Below are positions 43,421-53,737 of a stretch of DNA of 64,000 nt, one piece after another. The notes under the pieces are model-generated. The model was given only the letters and a program-made list of their open reading frames with translations, did not search any database and had not been told where the DNA came from. The DNA is from Fagopyrum homotropicum (Eukaryota; Streptophyta; Magnoliopsida; Caryophyllales; Polygonaceae). Position numbers and translations under genes: made by a program. Within the stretch, counting starts at the first letter, position 1. Every line of letters begins with the position of its first letter. The stretch is from positions 153,374,409 to 153,438,408 of the forward strand of contig BSWB01000002.1 of the NCBI GenBank assembly GCA_033239125.1, given 5' to 3'.

Positions 43421-44577
43421 ATTCACATATGCAACTCCATTCCCAAACTTGGGTAAGGCAAGAGAATGATAACAAACACCGATGCTTACCAAAAAATAGA
43501 ACAGGAAAATGTAAGCAGTCCAGATTCTGGCGACGTAAATACTCAACAAGAGGGCTGTGTTTTTTTGGGGCAAAGAGCTGCGGTTTTTTTGCCCCAAATT
43601 TCCTCCAAAATGTCAATCAAAAGTGTCACGGTCAGCACCCACATCAGTCATCACTCAGTAGTCATCACTTTTGTCCACTTTTTGTACTATTTTTTATTGG
43701 GTTAATTAGGTAACTAGCCCTTTTTAAGAATAGGATTAGTAAGTAAGCCTTTTTAGGTTTTTAGTTTAGTAAATATACCCCAAATTTTTTTTAACCGTGA
43801 AACCCTAACCTTCAATTCCTCCGCCTCCTTCAGCTCTCCCTCCGTTTGCATATCCTTCAATTTCTTCCGATTCTATTCCGGCTTTCCGTAGAGGTCCTTC
43901 AGCTCTCCCTTCTTCATCTCTCCCGGCGGCCGGTGGTCCCCTGGGCCTCCTCTTTGACGTGGTGGCCATCCCTTTCCGGCGTCGACAATGCCCCCTTCTC
44001 TAGGTCAGTTTCTTCATTCTCCTCTCTTCTCTCTTTCTTGTCGGCTTCGGAAGCTAGTGTCGGCTTCTGGTGGGTCACCGTGCATCCGGTGGGCGCCTTG
44101 CTTCCACGCTTGGTGGCGCATGGCCGGTCCTGGTTTCGGTCTCTGTTATTGCAGTGCCTGAGTCATCTATGGCGGGTTTTGTATTCACAACAAGTGTTAA
44201 TGCAGCTATCAGCTTCAGTGGCCAGTTGGGGTTCCTCAGCTCGCACAAGTGTTAGCTTGCTATATATGTGATGAGTTGAATCGGTTTATTTGTTTATATA
44301 AAGAGTTGGTATGAGGTTTGTCATTGTTGGTGAAGAGTCAATTCAAAGATGATTAATTAGTAACCACTTGATTTTGTATAACAAGTATTGTTTTTCTTAT
44401 GTTTATATTTTCACACTATATCAGTTGAGTACGAGAGCAAATATACACATAAATTTTTTTTCAAGGTGAAATCAATTGCCGAACTTGTTGGTATGCATTT
44501 TTTCATGCTTCTCAAAATATATGTAAGCCTATAACACTCGTTGTTAATATGATCTCACAATGAAATCACAATTCTAG

Positions 44578-44830
44578 GTCTTCTGGTACCGAAACTAAGC
44601 CCGACAGCAATCCAACAAGCAGCAGGATTAGTTCAATCAAGAGAAATCGACCATTCAAATCGAGGAAAGATTCAAGAAGCCTTGAATTACTACACAATCG
44701 AGTCTTCAGCTGCTTTATTCATCTCATTCCTGATCAACCTCTTCGTAATCAGTCCTTGAATGGGCTTGTTAAGACTTTATATTTGAAGAATAAAGAAGTG
44801 TGGATGAATATCGACTTATGGTTACTTAGA
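44578..44830 (+). pseudogene. NRAMP metal transporter fragment
   Basis: After an acceptor-like AATTCTAG (44577) the frame reads LLVPKLSPTAIQQAAG, then VQSREIDHSNRGKIQEALNY and YTIESSAALFISFLINLFVI, matching the membrane core of NRAMP divalent-metal transporters. The segment expected between these (MPHNVFLHSA region) is deleted, and TGA at 44758 ends the frame. A faint continuation (NGLVKTLYLKNK, cf. GLVNAGQYLQ) follows. Non-functional captured fragment. Confidence 0.8.
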
Positions 44831-44855
44831 TTGCTAATATATTATGTAATGTCAG

Positions 44856-45520
44856 GCTCATTTGGCTCCTGGAAGTGACACAAAATTTGATTTTAGAAAG
44901 TACATCAGCAGATCACTTGAAGAGGACTTCACTGTCATCGTTGGCATCACTCCAATCATGTGGTTCTTCGCGGTTCTTTTCCTTCTCGGCTATACACATG
45001 GTAATTTTATTAGAATCTTTTGTCTTGATTTGGTTTCTTCTTTGAGTTTTTTAATTGAATCTTCTTTTGCTCTTCTCCTGCTTTGATTAGGGTGGTACTC
45101 TTATTATTGGCTGCCGTTTCTTCCCTTAATTGTAAGTACATCACTTTCTGCTTCCATTCATACAATTGTCTAATGAATGCACGTATATGATCTTGTAAGT
45201 GTTGGACATAATTTTACTTCAGATCATACTTTTGGTTGGAACTAAGCTTCAACTGATCATAACAAGCATGGGACTGAAGATCCAAGGAATAGGAGATGTT
45301 ATCAAAGGCAATCCTGTTGTTCATCTAGATGATAGTCTCTTCTGGTTCAACCGCCCTCGTTTCCTCCTCTTACTCATCCACTTTGTCCTCTTTCAGGTAA
45401 AATCATTCTCTTATCAAACTAACAAGACAGTTTGTTTTCAATTTTCACAAAACAGGTTTAACAATTGATTTCCTTTATATATGGTCATGTGTAGAATGCA
45501 TTTCAGCTCGCACAAATGTT
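44856..45520 (+). pseudogene. MLO-like gene fragment with introns
   Basis: Exon 44856-45000 reads [20 protein letters not shown] and [20 protein letters not shown]. Exon 45091-45131 reads GWYSYYWLPFLPLI. Exon 45223-45396 reads [20 protein letters not shown] and [20 protein letters not shown]. The fourth starts at 45495 (NAFQLAQM) and soon breaks. Donors (GTAATT, GTAAGT, GTAAAA) and acceptors (ATTAG, TTCAG, TGTAG) are canonical and phases match. These are the central transmembrane segments of the seven-TM MLO family (powdery-mildew susceptibility, membrane-localised). Both ends are missing, so this is captured genomic DNA, not a gene. Confidence 0.88.
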
Positions 45521-45701
45521 GTAGATACATCATCCATGGTCTTCTTCATTCTCATCCGTCTCAAATTCTCCTTTGATTTAGCATGGTGCAGATTAAGTGG
45601 ACAACTTTGATATATTGTCAATAATAGTATTTTCTTATCAGTTAAACTTGCTTAGACAAAGAGGTAGCCATGGAGTTGCTTGTCTTTGCATTGGAATAAT
45701 G

Positions 45702-46150
45702 TTTGTATAAAAAATTCTGGTATAAGTTTTTCCGGTTTAAGTTTTCTGGTATGAAATTCTGGTGTAAAAAAATTCTGGTATGACAAAATGTAACTTTATG
45801 GTATGTAGTTTTATGGCATGCAATTTTATGGTATGTAATTTTATGGTATGAAAATCTGGTGTAACAAAATTCTGGTATGACAAAATGTAATTTTATGGTA
45901 TGTAACTTTATGGTATGTAGTTTTATGGTATGTAATTTTATGGTATGAAAATCTAGTGTAAAAAATTCTGGTATGATAAAATGTAATTTTATGGTATGAA
46001 ACTTCTGGTATGAAATTTATGGTATGAAATCTCTGGTATTTAAATTATGGTATGAAAAATTATGGTATGAAAATTTCTAGTATGAAATTTCTGGTATGAA
46101 ATTTCTGGTATGTGAAATTCTGGTATGAGAAATTCCGGTATGAGAAATTT
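45702..46150. repeat. Degenerate minisatellite (WTTYTGGTATGWAA)
   Basis: About thirty imperfect units of 13-17 bp centred on CTGGTATGAAATT and TTATGGTATGTAAT, immediately inside the right TIR of the Pack-MULE. No coding potential. Confidence 0.85.
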
Positions 46151-46390
46151 AGTCCAGAAAATAAAAAAGAAATAATAAAAAAACAAGAAAAATAATAAAT
46201 AAAAAAACAAATTCAGTAATTAAAAATTAAAACTTATACTTATATAACAAATAACAAACATCATTTATTCCTTTCTTTCTAAATAGAAGGGTTAATAATT
46301 TTTACCTACTATTAAATGAAAGTGGTAAAAAATTTGGGGTACACTTTCTTAAACAAAAACTCAAAAAAGCCTAGTATATCAAATTCTCCC

Positions 46391-47017
46391 TTTTTTTATT
46401 TAGTCTAGTAAAGTAGGAGCCAAATTTTTCAATTTGAGGGCCCTAAATTCCAACTATATGGTATAAAAGGTCCTAAATGCCAATTTAGCCATATTATTTT
46501 GGGTCGTTTTCCTTCTGTAAAAAATACAATTTTTATTTAATCTAACTACATTGATCCAAAATCTGATCAGTCAATTCATTAGTTTTATATAAAAACGATT
46601 CAATTATGGTAGATTCTTGTTTAACAAAGTTGTATATTTCTATAACTATATAATTTTTCTACCAAAATAAATATAACTATATAATTCTATCAATCTAAAA
46701 AAACCTTATTTTGTTATTCAAAATTTCAAACTAATAATAATAGAAGGTAATGTTACTATATGTTCACAACTCCGCATTTTGTTTTTGAAAGAAATATCGT
46801 AGTTAACTAATTAGTTAGTTGCTAATTTTTTCCAATCACTTCCTATAATTTAGTCCGTGGTGCATTTTAAAATTTTAATAATTTGTTAAGGATTTTAATA
46901 ACTCCACCTTGATTATAAATTGATTATGTGAATGATGGAAGACTTAACATTTATATGCGATTTTATAAACTAACAAATATTGATTGTATTTCTTGATTGC
47001 ATATTTTGGTTTGTGTT
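46391..47017. other. AT-rich spacer, nothing recognised
   Basis: Between the Pack-MULE and the LTR of copia F. Short AT-rich sequence with no gene or clear repeat seen. Confidence 0.5.
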
Positions 47018-47092
47018 TGTTAAATGTGTGCAGACCTTGGAAAGCATTTCAAAGGAAGAACGCAGGCCTTGAAACGCATTACAAAGGACGAG

Positions 47093-47621
47093 TGATACGC
47101 ACCCGGATGGCGATGCCATCCGTGTTCCGGCTAGAAGGACCCGCACATTTTGAAGACATTTTATTATTATTCGGCTATTTAATAATAAGTCTTTTTATAT
47201 TCGGAACTTTAATTCCGGAACTTAATTCCGTGAATTAAATTCCGACCTTTCATATTTTAGGCTTTTCATATTCGGAACTTAATGCCGACTTTAATTCCGT
47301 CATTTATATTTGAACTCTTTGTATGGCCTCCATCCACTATATAAGGATGGCTTGACTCATTTGTAAAGATATGTCTAAGCTGAATACTAAGTATTGAGAA
47401 GGAAAACCCTCTTACTTAGTTTAGGCATCACCTTCTTCTCCCACCCTCTTAAAGTTCTATCTTGGATCTAGTCTTTGATCCAAGCCTTCATCTCGAGGAT
47501 CCTTTTGAAGGATCAACCAAACGCTTCCGCCACCCAAATTCATAGTTTAATCCAATTCGAACGATCAAGAAGAAGTAGTTGAAGTTTCTCCTCGATCTAG
47601 ATCGCCTCTATTATTCTATCA
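47093..47621 (+). repeat. 5' LTR of short element G2a (type II)
   Basis: 529 bp, TGATACGCACCCGG...TTATTCTATCA, followed by PBS TGGTATCAGAGC at 47623-47634. TATATAAGG lies between CCATCC and GGATGG near 47336-47352. Confidence 0.9.
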
Positions 47622-47659
47622 TTGGTATCAGAGCTCGGGATCGAGGTTAAGTTTCTTTA

Positions 47660-47813
47660 CAAATTTTTTTTTCTTGATCAAATTTATTCAGTGTTCTTCG
47701 AAGATCTTCGTCCTTCTCCAAGTGTTCTTCAAAGATCTTCATCCTTCTTCAAGTGTTCTTCGGAGTTCTTTGAAGATCTTCATTGTGTTCTTTAGTGTTC
47801 TTCATCGTTCATC
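47660..47813 (+). repeat. GAAGATCTTC repeats in the leader of G2a
   Basis: Four to five spaced copies of GTTCTTCRAAGATCTTC between PBS and ATG. This is a shorter version of the array at 54240-54425. Confidence 0.8.
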
Positions 47814-48712
47814 ATGTTCTATGATGGTGATGATGATAAGTTTGATTTGTATAGAGAGTGGCTGCCTTCTCCACATGAATTAAAGCTCAAAGCGGCCAAA
47901 CAAACCTCCCGGAGGTACAGATGGAGAAAAAATTTTGAGGACGAGGAGCGGTTGCCTCCTCCGGACCCACCTAGGCCGATTTTTTGATGAATGGGCACCG
48001 ACGGTATCCACACCGGCAAGAATATTATGAGGATACCTATGTTGCTCCAAGACAACGTGCCTACTTTGAAGACAATCCCTACAAGAAACAAAAAGACGAG
48101 AATAAGTCTTTAAGAGAAGAGATTGCAAAATTGAAGGCACGAATGGTTTCCCTCATGTCGGTCACCCAACAAAAAGAACCTGAAGTGGTGTCACAACCAC
48201 GGTGTGAGTTGGTGGTCCAACCGTTGTGTGATAAAGTTGAAGCCGAGGAAGATTTCGTCATTCAAACTTGTGCCCCGGTTACTCCAATTCAAATGGTCAA
48301 TCCATTACATGGCAAGTTCTTTGAAGATGACAAAGACGAGGCCATTTTTGAGAGTGAAAAAGAATCCAACCCCGACAACTGTGCCATTTTGTTGATGGAA
48401 CACCAATTTGAGCCGGCCGATTCGAGGTTTGTCTTTACAATGCCAACTAACTTCCATCTTGGCTTGTCATTCAACATTTTCAACATGCCTCCGTCGTTCA
48501 AAGTCAAGACCATTTATGGCATGATGGACAAACTCCACAACACCTCCACCTTGAGGAATTACATATTCAACAAACGCCACAGAGTTACAATCTTGAAAAA
48601 CTACAAGTCCAAGCCACCCGAAAATGTGCATCCGGTGTTGAATTTCAAGGGTCTTGTTCCTCAAGTGACTCCTTTCTTTTTTGACGGTGAAACGAGGACG
48701 TTTCACATTTAA
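47814..48712 (+). pseudogene. ORF of non-autonomous element G2a, function unknown
   Basis: Starts at ATG 47814 behind a repeat-filled leader. It opens MFYDGDDDKFDLYREWLPSP with an acidic, proline-rich N-terminus, breaks at TGA 47985 by a frameshift, then runs open to TAA 48710. A predicted coiled segment (LREEIAKLKARMVSLMS) is followed by CELVVQPLCDKVE and NPLHGKFFEDDKDEA. The tail FKGLVPQVTPFFFDGETRTF resembles the very end of the Ty3 polyprotein in G3 (VPYIEPLFEDGETGTFHI). No RT, protease or integrase is present. It is paralogous to 54429-55354. Read as a degenerate gag-like fragment fused to a pol tail, but the middle part matches nothing I know. Confidence 0.65.
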
Positions 48713-48723
48713 GAGGAGGAGAA

Positions 48724-49254
48724 TGATACGCCCCCGGATGGCATCGCTATCCGTGTTTCCAGCTAGAAGGACCCGCACATTTTGAAGACATTTTATTATT
48801 ATTCGGCTATTTAATAATAAGTCTTTTTATATTCGGAAATTTAATTCCGGAACTTAATTCCGTGAATTAAATTTCGACCTTTCATATTTTAGGCTTTTCA
48901 TATTCGAAACTTAATTCCGACCTTTAATTCCGTCATTTATATTCGGACTCTTTGTATGGCCTCCATCCACTATATAAGTATGTCTTGACTCATTTGTAAA
49001 GATATGTCTAATTTGAATACTAAGTATTGAGAAGGAAAACCCTCTTACTTAGTTTAGGCATCACCTTCTTCTCCCACCCTCTTAAAGTTCTATCTTGGAT
49101 CTAGTCTTTGATCCAAGCCTTCATCTCGAGGATCCTTTTGAAGGATCAACTGAACGCTTCCGCCACCCAAATTCATAGTTTGATCCAACTCAAACAATCA
49201 AGAAGGAGTAGTTGAAGTTTCTCCTCGATCTAGATCGCCCCTATATTTCTATCA
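48724..49254 (+). repeat. 3' LTR of short element G2a (type II)
   Basis: 531 bp, preceded by the purine-rich AAGAGGAGGAGAA (PPT, about 48711-48723). It ends TTTCTATCA and is followed by the filler. Confidence 0.9.
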
Positions 49255-49291
49255 ATGACGTCATTGGAACCCCTTTCCTCAGGAGCTCTAG
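49255..49291 (-). other. 37-nt filler copied from the gene at 42401-42437
   Basis: Reads ATGACGTCATTGG...GAGCTCTAG, the reverse complement of 42401-42437 with one mismatch. The template also shares TATCA with the LTR end, so the match extends by microhomology to 42442. Confidence 0.88.
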
Positions 49292-49392
49292 TGATACGCC
49301 CCCGCATGGCATCGCCATCCGTGTTTCCGGCTAGAAGGACCCGCACATTTTGAAGACATATTATTATTATTCGGCTATTTAATAATAAGTCT
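49292..49392 (+). repeat. Left piece of 5' LTR of short element G2b
   Basis: The first 101 bp of a G LTR up to AATAATAAGTCT, cut by G3. The last five bases AGTCT form the left TSD of G3 and recur at 53304-53308. Confidence 0.85.
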
Positions 49393-49917
49393 TGATACGC
49401 TCCCGGATGGCGATGCCATCCGTGTTTCCAGCTAGAAGGACCCGCACATTTTGAAGACATTTATTATTATTATTCGGCTATTTAATAATAAGTCTTTTTA
49501 TATTCGGAACTTTAATTCCGGAACTTAATTCCGTGAATTAAATTCCGACCTTTCATATTTTAGGCTTTTCATATTTGGAACTTAATTCCGACTTTTAATT
49601 CCGTCATTTATATTTGGACTCTTTGTATGGCCTCCATCCACTATATAAGGATGACTTGACTCATTTGTAAAATCATGTCTAAGTTGAATACTAAGTATTG
49701 AGAAGGATAACCCTCTTACTTAGTTTAGGCATCACTTTCTTCTCCCACCCTCTTAAAGTTCTATCTTGGATCTAGTCATTGGTCCAAGTCTCCACATTCG
49801 AGGATCCTATTGAAGGATCAAACCAAACGCTTCTGCACCTCAAACTCATAGTTTGATCCAACTCAAACCATCAAGAAGAAGTAGTTGAAGTTTCTCCTCG
49901 ATCTAGATCCCCCTTTG

Positions 49918-50239
49918 TGTGCATTTTGGTTCAAATTTATCAGATTTGCCTTCCTTGCCTACCCGCCACACGGCCTTCCCAAAGGTAGAACCTTAACGCA
50001 CTTGAACTTGGGTAACGTTGACTTATCTTGTCACCATGCTCATTTGATTGCTTGAAATTTTGTGCCCAATCTTGGAGTTATGACTAACGTCGAAATGGAA
50101 AATTCTCAAGAATCTAGTGAAAGGCAAGAGCTCACTACTTTGACCGAAGAAAATGCCTCCCTTAGCAAGAACTTGAAACTTTGAAGGCCCAAATGCGTGC
50201 CCTTATGACCGCTCCACCGAATCCAAAGGCAAAGATATC
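49918..50239 (+). pseudogene. gag remnant of G3
   Basis: Near 50080 a frame reads MTNVEMENSQESSERQELTT then LTEENASLSKNLKL before a TGA. The following KAQMRALMTAPPNP in another frame resembles the coiled LKAQVLALITVAQ segment in the ORFs of the short G elements. The rest of gag is deleted. Confidence 0.55.
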
Positions 50240-51279
50240 TTGGGAGCCGAACCATCTAACGGTCGACGGCTTGCCTCCGTCATTGAAAACCAAGGGCCCT
50301 CCCAAAATGACGGTCATGAGTCCCACAATGAAGGTGATGTGAATCTTGACCCTTCTCCGAATGATTTGCTATATGTTGACACGGAGAATCAGCACAAACG
50401 CTATGAGCACAACCGACGTAAGTATGACACTTCCCCTCCTCCATCTAGTGACACCCATGCTCGAGCATTTGAGTCGCTCAAAGACCGTCTTTGTAATGCG
50501 CCACTACTCCAACTCCCAAACTTTTCAAAAACCTTCGAGGTGGAGTGTGACACATCTAATGTAGGCATTGGGGGGTTCTCCTACAAGAGAATCGGCCCAT
50601 TGCTTATTTTAGCGAAAAACTTTCCGGTCCCTCACTCAACTATCCAACTTATGACAAGGAACTATATGCTTTAATTCGTTGTCTTAAAACATGGCAACAC
50701 TACTTGTGGCTGAAGGAGTTCGTGATTCATTCGGATCATGCGGCTCTTTCGTATCTCAAGGGTCAAACTACCTTGAGTCGGCGCCATGCGAGTTGGGTAG
50801 AGTTTCTTGAGACCTTTCCTTATGTCATTCGACATAAGAAAGGTAAAGAGAATGTGGTAGCCGACGCCCTTTCTCGCCGATATATCCTTCTTGTGTATAT
50901 GGACGCCAAGATCCATGGCTTTGCTCTTATCAAAGAGTTATATGCCACGGATCTTGACTTCAAGGATATATTTGCTCAATGTCTTAACCTCCGAAAGCAT
51001 AAGTCTTTCTTTATTAACGATGGCTACTTATTCCGTGTGGGCAAACTTTGTGTTCCGCGCTCGAGGATTCGTCATTTGTTGATAAAGGAGGCCCATGAGG
51101 GTCGTGGTCACTTCGGTGCTACCAAGACTCTCGCCGCTCTACAAGAGCACTTCTTTTGGCCCCGAATGCGCAAGCATGTGACACGGTTTTGCACAAGTTG
51201 CATCACATGTCACCATGCAAAATCGCGTCAAGGTTCGGATGGATTGTATTCTCCTTTGCCTATACCAATGGGACCTTGA
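50240..51279 (+). pseudogene. Ty3 RT end, RNase H and integrase zinc domain (G3)
   Basis: The first frame (to 50674) carries the RT-RNase H connection ([35 protein letters not shown] with the first RNase H aspartate). After a frameshift the frame from 50704 has [37 protein letters not shown] and the integrase HHCC domain ([20 protein letters not shown] ... [13 protein letters not shown]). TGA at 51277 replaces the usual tryptophan (GP-W-EDLSMDF). Confidence 0.88.
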
Positions 51280-52356
51280 GAGGATCTTTCTATGGATTTT
51301 GTGGTGGGCTTACCAATGTCAAAACGAGGCAAAGACTCCATTTTCGTGGTAGTCGACCGTTTCTCGAAAATGGCCCATTTTATCTCATGTAAGAGCACAC
51401 AAAATGCTAGCGAAGTCGCTACACTTTTCTTTGACAACGTTGTGCGCTTACATGGGATACCACGTTCCATCCTTAGTGATCGGGACGTGAAGTTTGTGAG
51501 TCATTTTTGGCGAACATTGTGGGGAAAACTTGGAACCAACTTGTTGTTTTCAAGTAGCTATCATCCCCAAACCGATGGTCAAACGGAGGTGACCAATCGG
51601 ACTCTCGGCGCTCTACTTAGAGCGACCCTTAGGAACAACCCATGCAAGTGGGAGGACTTACTTTCTATTGTGGAGTTTTCTTATAACAGGTCTCGACACT
51701 CGGCAACAAAGCTTTCACCCTTTGAAGTTGTCTACGGCCTTAATCCACACACCCCGATGGACTTCACTCCGCGTCCACTCAAAGATGGAGAACACATCAC
51801 CGGAGAAAGTCGTGCCACTCACATCATTGAGCTTCATGAGTGGACTAGGACACAACTCCAACGGCGTGCCGATCAACTTGCCACACAATGCAACAAAGGG
51901 CGCCATCCACTCTCATTCGAGCCCGGTGATCTTGTTTGGCTCCACTTAAGGAATGAGCGTTTTTCATCCCGCCGCAAAGGCAAGATCTCGGACCGCGGTG
52001 ATGGACCATTCCGCATCTTATCCCGCCATGGCCCGAATGCATACAAGTTGAAGCTTCCGGACGACTATGGCGTGCACCCGACGTTCAATGTCAAGGATCC
52101 TGTCCCATACATTGAGCCCCTATTTGAGGACGGTGAAACGGGGACGTTTCACATCCAAGATGGGGGGACTGATGTGCCCTTGACCCCTATGTCCCAACAT
52201 GAGGAAGACGAGGCACTCCGGGTTTGCTCCGATGGACCGCTCACCCGTTCACGTGCTAAGGCAATCGCCCAAGCTACCGGCTCCATCATTAGCCGGACCG
52301 TTACTTGTCACGGACCCATTGGTTGGAAACCGTGCCTCTACATCACTATGACTTGA
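51280..52356 (+). CDS. Ty3 integrase core and C-terminus (G3)
   Basis: In frame with the preceding segment. The DDE triad is visible: D in EDLSMDFVVGLP, D in GIPRSILSDRDVKFVSHFW, and E in SSYHPQTDGQTEVTNRTLG. The C-terminal module is SFEPGDLVWLHLRNERFSSR and RGDGPFRILSRHGPNAYKLK. No chromodomain is seen. The end DGPLTRSRAKAIAQATGS is a tail common in plant Ty3 polyproteins. The integrase is intact apart from the stop at 51277. It would insert element cDNA in the nucleus. Confidence 0.9.
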   Translation, partial: EDLSMDFVVGLPMSKRGKDSIFVVVDRFSKMAHFISCKSTQNASEVATLFFDNVVRLHGIPRSILSDRDVKFVSHFWRTLWGKLGTNLLFSSSYHPQTDGQTEVTNRTLGALLRATLRNNPCKWEDLLSIVEFSYNRSRHSATKLSPFEVVYGLNPHTPMDFTPRPLKDGEHITGESRATHIIELHEWTRTQLQRRADQLATQCNKGRHPLSFEPGDLVWLHLRNERFSSRRKGKISDRGDGPFRILSRHGPNAYKLKLPDDYGVHPTFNVKDPVPYIEPLFEDGETGTFHIQDGGTDVPLTPMSQHEEDEALRVCSDGPLTRSRAKAIAQATGSIISRTVTCHGPIGWKPCLYITMT

Positions 52357-52699
52357 AGCTTGTCAAGCCGGCACCATTCCGGCGCATTTTCCGCATTTTC
52401 TGTAAATTAGCGTTTTCTAATAATAAGTCTTTTTATTTTCGGATTATTAATTTCCGGGACTTTATTTCCGGAACTTAATTTCCCGAATTTAAGATTAGAC
52501 TTTTGGTTTCGAAATTTAATTCGGAAACTTAATTCCAAACTTAAATTCTCAACCTTTCACATTTTTAGGCTTTTCATTTTCGGAACTTAAATTCAGACTT
52601 TATTTCCGTCATTTAATTTCCGACCTTTTGTATGGCCTTCATCCACTATATAAGGATGGCTTGGCTCATTTGTAAAATCATGTCTAAGTTGAATACTAA

Positions 52700-53070
52700 G
52701 GGGGTGTATTCAATCGAGACTTTTAAAGATTTTGACGGATTCTTAATAATCATAGGATTTGCAAATTCTGTGGAAAATTTTAATTCTATATAGAGTCAAT
52801 ACAGATTCTGTGGAAATCTTATGTGTTGGGGGAATATTTCTATGGATTTTAGATAGTTATAAAAGTAATGAAGAATCCTACAAAATCAGTGAAATAACAG
52901 ATTCTTTTAAAATCCACAAACTTTTAAATACCATAGGAATTTTATGGAAAATTTTAAATCCTAATTGAATACCTACAGATTTATATGGACTTTTAAAAAT
53001 CTATATTCAATACTCATAGACTTTTAAACTCCAAAAAATTCCTATAGACTCTTAATTGAATACACCCCCC
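52700..53070. mobile_element. Tourist/Harbinger-like MITE
   Basis: About 371 bp with terminal inverted repeats GGGGGTGTATTCAAT / ATTGAATACACCCCC and target duplication TAA (52697-52699 and 53071-53073; CTAA is also possible). It interrupts GAATACTAAGTATTG of the G3 LTR. The interior is built of TTTTAAAATC-like palindromic pieces without coding capacity. Consistent with PIF/Harbinger-derived MITEs. Confidence 0.85.
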
Positions 53071-53303
53071 TAAGTATTGAGAAGGAAAACCCTCTTACTT
53101 AGTTTAGGCATCACCTTCTTCTCCCACCCTCTTAAAGTTCTATCTTGGATCTAGTCTTTGATCCAAGTCTCCACATTCGAGGATCCTATTGAAGGATCAA
53201 ACCAAACGCTTCCGCATCTCAAACTCATAGTTTGATCCAACTCAAACCATCAAGAAGAAGTAGTTGAAGTTTCTCCTCGATCTAGATCCCCCTTTTTCTA
53301 TCA

Positions 53304-53737
53304 AGTCTTTTTATATTCGAAAATTTAATTCCGGAACTTAATTCCGTGAATTAAATTCCGACCTTTCATATTTTAGGCTTTTCATATTCGGAACTTAATT
53401 CTGACCTTTAATTCCGTCATTTATATTCGGACTCTTTGTATGACCTTCATCCACTATATAAGGATGGCTTGACTCATTTATAAAGATATGTCTAAGTTGA
53501 ATACTAAGTATTGAGAAGGAAAACCCTCTTACTTAGTTTAGGCATCACCTTCTTCTCCCACCCTCTTAAAGTTCTATCTTGGATCTAGTCTTTGATCCAA
53601 GTCTCCACATTCGAGGATCCTATTGAAGGATCAAACCAAACGCTTCCGCATCTCAAACTCATAGTTTGATCCAACTCAAACCATCAAGAAGAAGTAGTTG
53701 AAGTTTCTCCTCGATCTAGATCCCCCTTTTTCTATCA
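53304..53737 (+). repeat. Extra partial G LTR (chimeric, 434 bp)
   Basis: Starts AGTCTTTTTATATTCG as in the interrupted LTR but ends with the type-I GATCCCCCTTTTTCTATCA. It is a tandem copy next to the genuine right piece (53738-54170), so probably a product of unequal recombination or template switching between LTR types. Confidence 0.75.

Larger units (their letters stand above)
41650..43454 (+). pseudogene. Unknown spliced gene split by a solo LTR
   Basis: ATG 41650 opens MVDLPSTYVAQISAPSFSLG. The frame is cut by a solo LTR at 41714 and continues after the TSD at 42251 (QTVTEAKDRRMAGETLMVEE, then acidic and proline-poor sequence to DVIDKEV). A canonical donor GTGGTAAGTCG follows 42450. 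A candidate acceptor GCTTTTGTAG ends at 43420, after which the frame reads 11 codons to TAA 43454. The PSFSLGFTQ string recalls plant Ulp1/DUF1985-type transposon-associated proteins, but this is weak. A further open stretch at 43466-43710 (QKIEQENVSSPDSGDVNTQQ) may be another exon. I do not know its function. Confidence 0.45.
43699..46390. mobile_element. Pack-MULE carrying NRAMP and MLO gene fragments
   Basis: Terminal inverted repeats begin GGG: left 43699 GGGTTAATTAGGTAACTAG, and right, in reverse complement from 46390, GGGAGAATTTGATATACTAG. Both continue through a TTTTT tract to TACCCCAAATTTTTT. A 9-bp flanking repeat TTTTTTATT (43690-43698) recurs at 46392-46400 with one extra T. The interior has no transposase. 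It holds a GC-rich segment of unknown origin (43800-44280), an NRAMP-like fragment and three or four MLO-like exons with introns, all on the plus strand. That is the structure of a gene-capturing Mutator-like element. Confidence 0.82.
49393..53303 (+). mobile_element. G3: internally deleted Ty3 element with family-G LTRs
   Basis: Starts with type-I LTR 49393 to about 49917 and ends with a diverged LTR (about 52415-53303, containing a MITE), with TSD AGTCT (49388-49392 and 53304-53308). The LTR-internal junction (CCCCCTTTGTGTGCATTTTGG) lacks a PBS. The interior has a gag remnant, then jumps to the end of RT, RNase H and a nearly complete integrase. Protease and most of RT are deleted. It is the probable descendant of the enzyme source for the short G elements. 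Confidence 0.8.

Noticed and set aside
43846..44271. A third captured gene (FVFTTSVNAAISFSGQLGFL frame) in the Pack-MULE
   Set aside because: It looks exon-like and GC-rich, but I cannot match it to any family, so it was not called.
43699..46390. Helitron origin of the gene-fragment cluster
   Set aside because: No 5' TC / 3' CTRR with hairpin was seen, whereas inverted GGG-starting ends and a 9-bp target repeat fit a MULE.
47093..49254. G2a as an independent element with its own TSD
   Set aside because: Left flank ACGAG and right flank ATGAC do not match; ACGAG instead recurs at 55888, the far end of the compound block.
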